A stretch of 64,000 bases of DNA from Chamaecrista fasciculata (taxonomy: Eukaryota; Streptophyta; Magnoliopsida; Fabales; Fabaceae): assembly GCA_003254925.1 (NCBI GenBank), contig QANZ01043456.1:111886-175885 (forward strand), given 5' to 3'. Positions 58,610-64,000 of the stretch are shown piece after piece (position 1 is the first letter of the stretch; every line of letters starts with the position of its first letter). The notes beneath the pieces were generated by a model. It was given only the letters and a program-made list of their open reading frames with translations, searched no databases and had not been told where the DNA came from. The translations under genes and the position numbers were made by a program.

Positions 58610-61600
58610 ATGGGCGTAACGAAGGAGCAAGTTGAATCTTCCTTGAACGCTAAATTAAATCCTTCACATCTTGTAAGCTTTTCTACTTCCTTTTCCTCAT
58701 CCTTCTTTTTATCTTCTTTTTTGGTTTTTGTTTTTGATTCATTCTCTCAATGTTGATGGCCTCCAGAAAAAACCCATGCCGTTTTATCGATGGGAAAGAA
58801 GTCTCGCTAAGTTATAATATAGCAGGAGTTATCGGATTTCAGTATCTAGTTCATTTTTGTTTTGCTATTCGATATTTCCCTAGTTTTTGCCTTTAAGCAG
58901 GATTCCCTGAATCCGATAATATGTTTTATGAATCAATTGAAGTTCTAAGACTCGTTACCTTTCGACGGCCTTGAATTTTAAGCTTGAAGTTTAAAAGGGG
59001 GAGACATAAATAGAGTACTCTACCATTTTAAGCATGAAGTTTATGGGTTAGGTTTAGAGGGTCTATTGTTCTGGAATAGAAGCTTGCTTAGATATTATAA
59101 TTGCAAGTAAGATTTCACAGAGAAGGGAGAGATGAGAGATCATATCAAAGAAGTCTGATTTAACGGTTAAACATAACATTGGGACTTTGTGTTTGATAGT
59201 TTTGATATGCAACTTGAATCAGAATGTTTGACTGTCAAATTGTGGTTAACTTCTTACTCTATTGCCTATCAGAACCACAAAACTAGTCACATCAACTTGT
59301 AGCTTGATGGAAACCAGTATGATGGGTTTCCATGTCTTCCATTTGCATTTATTTTCAACATAAACCCTTGTATGCCTTTTTCGTTGTATTTATTTTATCT
59401 TCAAATATCCTCCACAGCTCAGTAGCTCACTGCCTGATATAACCTTAGTGATGTCATTCAACCACGGTGTTTTCTGTCAGTTTTAATGGGTTGGTTTCGA
59501 ATTTCAACCATTTTTTTTTCTGTAATGCCTTTGGACTTCCATGCATTTCTATTCACTCGTACATTGCCTCTTGCTGGTGGTGGTTGAGTGTGTGTGTTTC
59601 TTTTTTCCTTTTTGGGTATGAATGTATGATCACTAGGTTTTCCCCATCTATCCATTTTATAGTCAAGGTAAGAAACAATCCTTGTTTGAGTCGGTAGGTC
59701 TCTCATAACGGGGTAAAACTCTCCCAACAAGAGCGTCTCCACCAAGACTCGGACCTGAGACTTTAGCTATGGGGATTGGTGTACCTATCACTCCAACCAA
59801 CCACTTGTTGGGTGGTGGTTTTGTTTTATGATCTATTTGCAAATTGAGCTGTGGTTTGTGGAACCATTTTATCATAGAAGGATATTACTTTTCAAGTTCA
59901 AAACCATCTAGTCTGTCTGTTATTTGCTACATTGTTCAATCTTGGATTTGGTGCTTTATTTATCTCCCTCATATCCCCTAGTAAGGAGAAAAAAAAAAAA
60001 AAGTACCACACTATCATCTTCTTCCTTCCAAAGTCCTACTTATGTACCAAAATGAGAATGTATAATTTTAGTTTTTCAACATTTTATTGGTTTTCATTCT
60101 CATGTTTTATTTTCTGTCATTTGTAGTGTTAGAGGAGTGACATTAAACTAGACTAATGAATTAAACTTGTGGTATAGGTTCTCTCTCTCTTTGAGGGGCT
60201 TCATTACAGGCATCCTCTCATTTGGTTTTCACCACATAACAGCCATTGAATCCTTTTGGGGAAATCATGAAATGTGTAGTTACTTCTGCTATTGTCCCTA
60301 TTTATTGTAAAGTGCAAGACTCAGTTCAATGTGTACTGGCTAACAAAAACCAAAAAACATAGTTGCTACGGAGGCCATCTTATTAGTTTCCCTTAATCAT
60401 TTTGCTAAGTTGCCTCAATTTAAGATATTCCAAGATCCAATTTAACCTTCATTGACCCCTGAAAGTCAATTTCTCTGGGAGTGCAATTTCTGTCCTCAGA
60501 ACATGACAGTAATAAGAAATTTCAACTCACACCAAAGATAAGAACTATAGAAGAGCATCCTCTGCCAGAGTGAGTGCCAGTACATAGTACTTGGCAATTA
60601 CGATTTTTTCTTTTCCCAATTTGACTGCATTGTTCATATATATCTGAGAGTTGCTGACACTTATTCTCCTATCCCAGGCTTATTTAGATTGTGCAAGGAT
60701 CACATGCTTCATGTTACTTTTGTTTACCTGTCTTATGTCCAGATGAAGCATGTGATTTTTACTCAATTGAAAAAGAAGAAAATTTTCTGTATTGTTTTTG
60801 GTGCTATGTTGATCTATCTGATATCCTTTTTCTTTTTTTTTTTTTAAAAAATCCGTGTGGTGGAATATGGACGAATTGTGTAAGTTCCAAATGTAGTAAC
60901 CTTGAGGTCAGGGTAGTGTTCTTTTTTCAGTATTGAACTTGGCTTTCAGTATCCAATTTCTTCACAGCAATGAAAAGTTATCTCTTTCTGCACTTCATAG
61001 ATCTGCTTTGATTGGTTTTCTTGTACAAATTTGTTATATCCCATACAAAATCTTCCTTATGAGAACTCATTTCTTTTGTATTTGTGTTTCAGGAAGTAAT
61101 CGACACCTCTGGTGGGTAAGTAATTTCAACTAAGAGATGTTCTTTGTCTTGGCTAATAATATATAGCATTGTTTTTTCTTGTCCCTTTCACTATCTCATA
61201 ATCAAATTTAGGGATGATCAAAATACTCATATAGAAAAGAAACTAGAAAATTTTGTTTTGTGGGTCTGGGTCCGAGATGGGTAAAGAGCTACCCTACTTA
61301 TATCCTATCCGTAATAGTAAATATATAATTTTATATATAAAATATAATATTTTTTAACTGTGTTGAGAAAATGTAAAATTGTAAAGATAAAATGGTAAAT
61401 ATTTAATACATATGGAAGTAATCTAATAGTACATCCATATTTACGAGATGTAATTTGGTCCAGAGACGGGGGTCATAGTACTCTATTACCCTTTATCATC
61501 CCCAATCAATTTAAATTCATGTGGCTATTAGGTGTGGAGCAAGTTTTGCAGTTGAGATTGTATCAGATCAATTTGAAGGGAAGAGGATACTTGAGAGGCA

Positions 61601-61730
61601 TCGAATGGTGAATGCGGCTTTAGAGGAGGAAATGAAAGAGATTCATGCTCTCTCTATTAAGAAAGCTGTGACCCCAGATCAGTGGAAACAACAACAAGAG
61701 TCCACCAAATCTGATGCTGCTGCTGCTTAG
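58610..61730 (+). CDS. BOLA2: BolA-like protein 2
   Basis: Exons 58610-58672, 61093-61115 and 61532-61730 give 94 residues; phases join and introns (2,420 and 416 bp) are GT-AG. BolA2 proteins partner monothiol glutaredoxins such as GRXS17 to hold [2Fe-2S] clusters in cytosol and nucleus. Visible: MGVTKEQVESSLNAKLNPSH, then the microexon-encoded EVIDTSGG, GCGASFAVEIVSDQFEGKRI and LERHRMVNAALEEEMKEIHA, LSIKKAVTPDQWKQQ. The Cys in GGCGA and the conserved His in ERHRMV are the expected cluster ligands. No transit peptide, fitting a cytosolic form. Intron 1 carries a SINE-like unit and intron 2 a hAT-like MITE that ends about 28 bp before the acceptor. The start at 58610 follows the family; an in-frame ATG at 58532 would add 26 residues. 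Confidence 0.96.
59655..59840 (-). mobile_element. SINE-like element in BOLA2 intron 1
   Basis: On the minus strand an A-box-like AAGTGGTTGGTTGGAGTG is followed about 40 bp later by a B-box-like GGTCCGAGTCTTGG (complement of about 59740-59755) and then CTCTTGTTGGGAGAGTT. This fits a tRNA-derived SINE. No A-tail or duplication was defined, so the ends are approximate. Confidence 0.45.
61211..61503. mobile_element. hAT-like MITE in BOLA2 intron 2
   Basis: Inverted ends GGGATGAT / ATCATCCC, with sub-terminal CAAAATACTC and TACTCTATTACCC. The core is AT-only. AATCAA(A)TTTA occurs on both sides, a probable target duplication. The element fills most of the 416-bp intron and ends 28 bp before the 3' splice site. 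A relative lies near 44448. Confidence 0.75.
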
Positions 61731-62437
61731 AGGTTTGAAAAATGGGAAAGGAAGAAAATCTTGCTGCTTAGAGCATGCCTGTCAGTTATTTAAATAAGAA
61801 ATCATTACATATTGAGTTTGTGGATTCTAGCTCTATGTAATTTAAGTATTTAACTAATAATCTTTGATTATATATACTAAATATTATTTTACTGATCTGA
61901 TTTTGATTAAGTTGCCTTCTTGGGTGGGCATACCTCACAACTCTTGTATATTTTGAGCTTAATGGTATGTGTGAGTGTGATATTTTTTTAGTTGTCTAAT
62001 TGAGATCATTAGTAAATGAAGTCAAATTAGACTCCAAAGTGGATTTGAGACTAATTTTTCATAATTTTTACTTGGTAGTTTCAAACCTATTTTGGGATCC
62101 GATTTGATCTCATTTTTTGACAGTTTCAACGGGGTAAAAAGAGACTTTTCAAGAGTAAATTATAACTATGAACTCATTGCATTCGATCTCAAAACGTGAG
62201 AGATATGATCAACTTTGTTTGTTTAACCGTGAAATGATGGCTCACTTTTGGGATTCCACTTGATCTCATTTGCTGACAGTTTTTTATTTTGGTACAGTTT
62301 GTTGACGGTTAACTGAATAGAGAAAATATTTGTCAAAAGTAACTTGTAACTTTGAACTTATTACATTCAAATTTGAAACAAAAAACAAAAGATATATGAT
62401 TACATTCTATAGTTTGAGATCAAAAGTGAAGAACTAA
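61731..62437. other. BOLA2 3' flank and MULE-like debris
   Basis: After the 3' untranslated region, 61980-62420 contains inverted blocks (GAGATCATTAGTAAATGAAG, TTTGAACTTATTACATTC, AAACGTGAGAGATATGATC) related to the interiors of the elements at 15773, 33905 and 51000. This is the remains of such an element. No gene. Confidence 0.5.
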
Positions 62438-63800
62438 GGGTCTGTTTGGGAGCAATTGCAGCTCAAGCCAATCTCATCCAAGTGACTTGGATGAGATGAT
62501 GTTGTAATGAGATGAGATGAGATGATGTATTGGTGTTTGGGTGATTTTAGAGAAAATGATGTTAAATAGGGTGTGAAATTATATAAAAGGGTATGTAATG
62601 ATTGTGGTCAGGTGAAATAGGTTGTTGGATTTATTTATTATGTATAGGGGTATAAATGGTAAGAAATAATGAAATGAGATTGAGATATTAAAATGAGATG
62701 AGATGAGATGATAGGTGTTTGGTGGTGGGTTGGATGAGATGATGTTGAGATTAGATGCTCTTGGAAAGCGTGAGGATGAGATATTTTTGGATGAAGGTTT
62801 TTGGATCAATCCATTTGGATGAGATGATGGGCCAAAGTGAAAATAACATGAAAATTATTTTAAGATTACAATTTGGTCCATAAATTTGTATTGGTCCAAT
62901 TAATCAATCCCTGACATGTGTAAATGATAAGTCAGGGCCTGTAAAAAATTCCGGTCACCAATAATGGAGTCTATTTATGAAATTCAATGACAAAAAAATA
63001 AGAAAGAATAGTTTGAGGACCAGAATGCAAATTACAAAAAAACACTAAAATGTTTGGTCAAAGGTTCATTTTGGTCCTAAATGTATGTCCTAATATTCAT
63101 TTTGGTCCAATATATTTCAAAAAGTTCGAATTGGTCCTAAATGTTGGCAAAATTATTCATTTTGGTCATAAATATTGGTAAAATGTCTCAACTAGAATAT
63201 ATGGAGGTACTCTTCGGGAATAATACGTAGCTCTAAACTCATCATGTTTGAACTTGAAACAAGCCATATTCAATACTTGGGACCAAAATGAAATATTTTG
63301 CAAACATTTAGGAGCAATTTAAATATTTTGAAACATAATGGACCAAAATGAACATTAGGGCATACATTTAGGACCAAATTGACCTTTTAACCCTATATTT
63401 TGAGAAACTAATTGCATAGTTTGAGAAAAAAACTAAACAAAAAATAATTTTAAGAGCCAAGGAAACTGAGTTCATAGTTTGAGGACTAAAATACCTATGA
63501 TAGATAGGGAGAGAAAATTATAAGTGTAATAAATGAGAGTAGTCGAAATTACTATTTTGTCTAATTCTTTTTTTTATATTTGTATTAAAGTATAGGTAAT
63601 TATAGGTGTATAAGTAGGGATAAATTGGTAATTGTAAAAAAAATGAGATGATGTTGTGAATGAGATGATGATGTGGATGAGATGAGATGAGATGAGATGG
63701 AGGTTCCAACAAACACCAAATCATTATTGTTCATTCAATCCTAAGATGAGATGATGATTGGATGAGATGAGATTGAGATTAAGGGATTCCCAAACAGGCT
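62438..63800. mobile_element. PIF/Harbinger-type non-autonomous element with nested MITE
   Basis: Ends GGGTCTGTTTGGGA and (right, complement) AGCCTGTTTGGGA, with TAA next to both ends (62435-62437 and 63801-63803), which fits the 3-bp TAA/TTA target of PIF/Harbinger. Both sub-terminal regions are built of GAGATGAGAT repeats. The middle (about 63058-63400) holds a further fold-back unit with TTCATTTTGGTCC repeats and their complement, probably a nested insertion. No transposase. 1,363 bp in total. Confidence 0.72.
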
Positions 63801-64000
63801 TAAACTTGTTAGAATAAGAGATTTTAATAGCAGGCTTTTAAAATAAATTAAAGTAAATTTTAATAAATAGGTCGAAGTGCAAAGAAGCCTCTGAACTTAG
63901 GGGCATGTTTTCAAAAGTGAGCAAATAATCTGTACATACTTCTATTCTAGTTTAGTGGGTTCTACTTTACATTTTGGCTTAATAAATAATATATTGAAAT
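63801..64000. other. AT-rich DNA to the window edge
   Basis: Nothing recognised. Confidence 0.5.

Overview
This 64 kb window is nuclear DNA from a flowering plant, most likely a eudicot. The coding genes have spliced exons with GT-AG introns, and the products are plant-specific (photosystem I subunit N, a plant-type ATL RING-H2 ligase, a plant histone H3.1, a plastid-targeted CPSase small chain). The intergenic DNA is very AT-rich and full of small inverted-repeat transposons. I cannot name the species. One base, at 45056, is an N.

Genes in order: an ATL-type RING-H2 E3 ligase (10614-11369, +); PSAN (16895-18229, +, 3 exons); actin (coding 35794-37105, +, 3 coding exons plus a leader intron); histone H3.1 (39668-40078, +, no intron); carbamoyl-phosphate synthase small chain (41151-44159, -, 10 exons); mitochondrial ribosomal protein uL15 (47973-50825, -, 4 exons); a small unrecognised protein (54498-54908, -); and BOLA2 (58610-61730, +, 3 exons including a 23-nt microexon). 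For the six spliced or multi-exon models I checked that phases join and lengths match the families (PSAN 166 aa, actin 377 aa, CPSase small chain 439 aa, uL15 285 aa, BOLA2 94 aa). They are unrelated housekeeping, photosynthesis and signalling genes, and no operon or cluster logic links them.

The most interesting part is 19.3-25.7 kb. Two Mutator-like elements that have captured pieces of host genes (Pack-MULEs) sit side by side, separated by one copy of a 70-bp repeat. The first (19429-21175) has 164-bp terminal inverted repeats differing at one position and a perfect 9-bp target duplication. It holds two pieces of a U-box E3 ligase gene with an antisense, intron-containing 3' piece of a raffinose synthase-type gene between them. 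The second (21261-25657) carries an antisense piece of a sphingolipid delta-8 desaturase gene, later split by a 2,038-bp solo LTR with a perfect 5-bp target duplication.

The rest is a mosaic of small transposons: a three-copy hAT-like MITE family with 8-bp target duplications, a 1.75-kb hAT-like element with an LTR-like insertion inside it, several fold-back elements built on GGTCC(C)-type repeats, SINE-like units, a decayed LINE, a copia gag relic, and an array of four palindromes of about 64-70 bp. Several lie close to genes: upstream of PSAN and H3, and in both introns of BOLA2.
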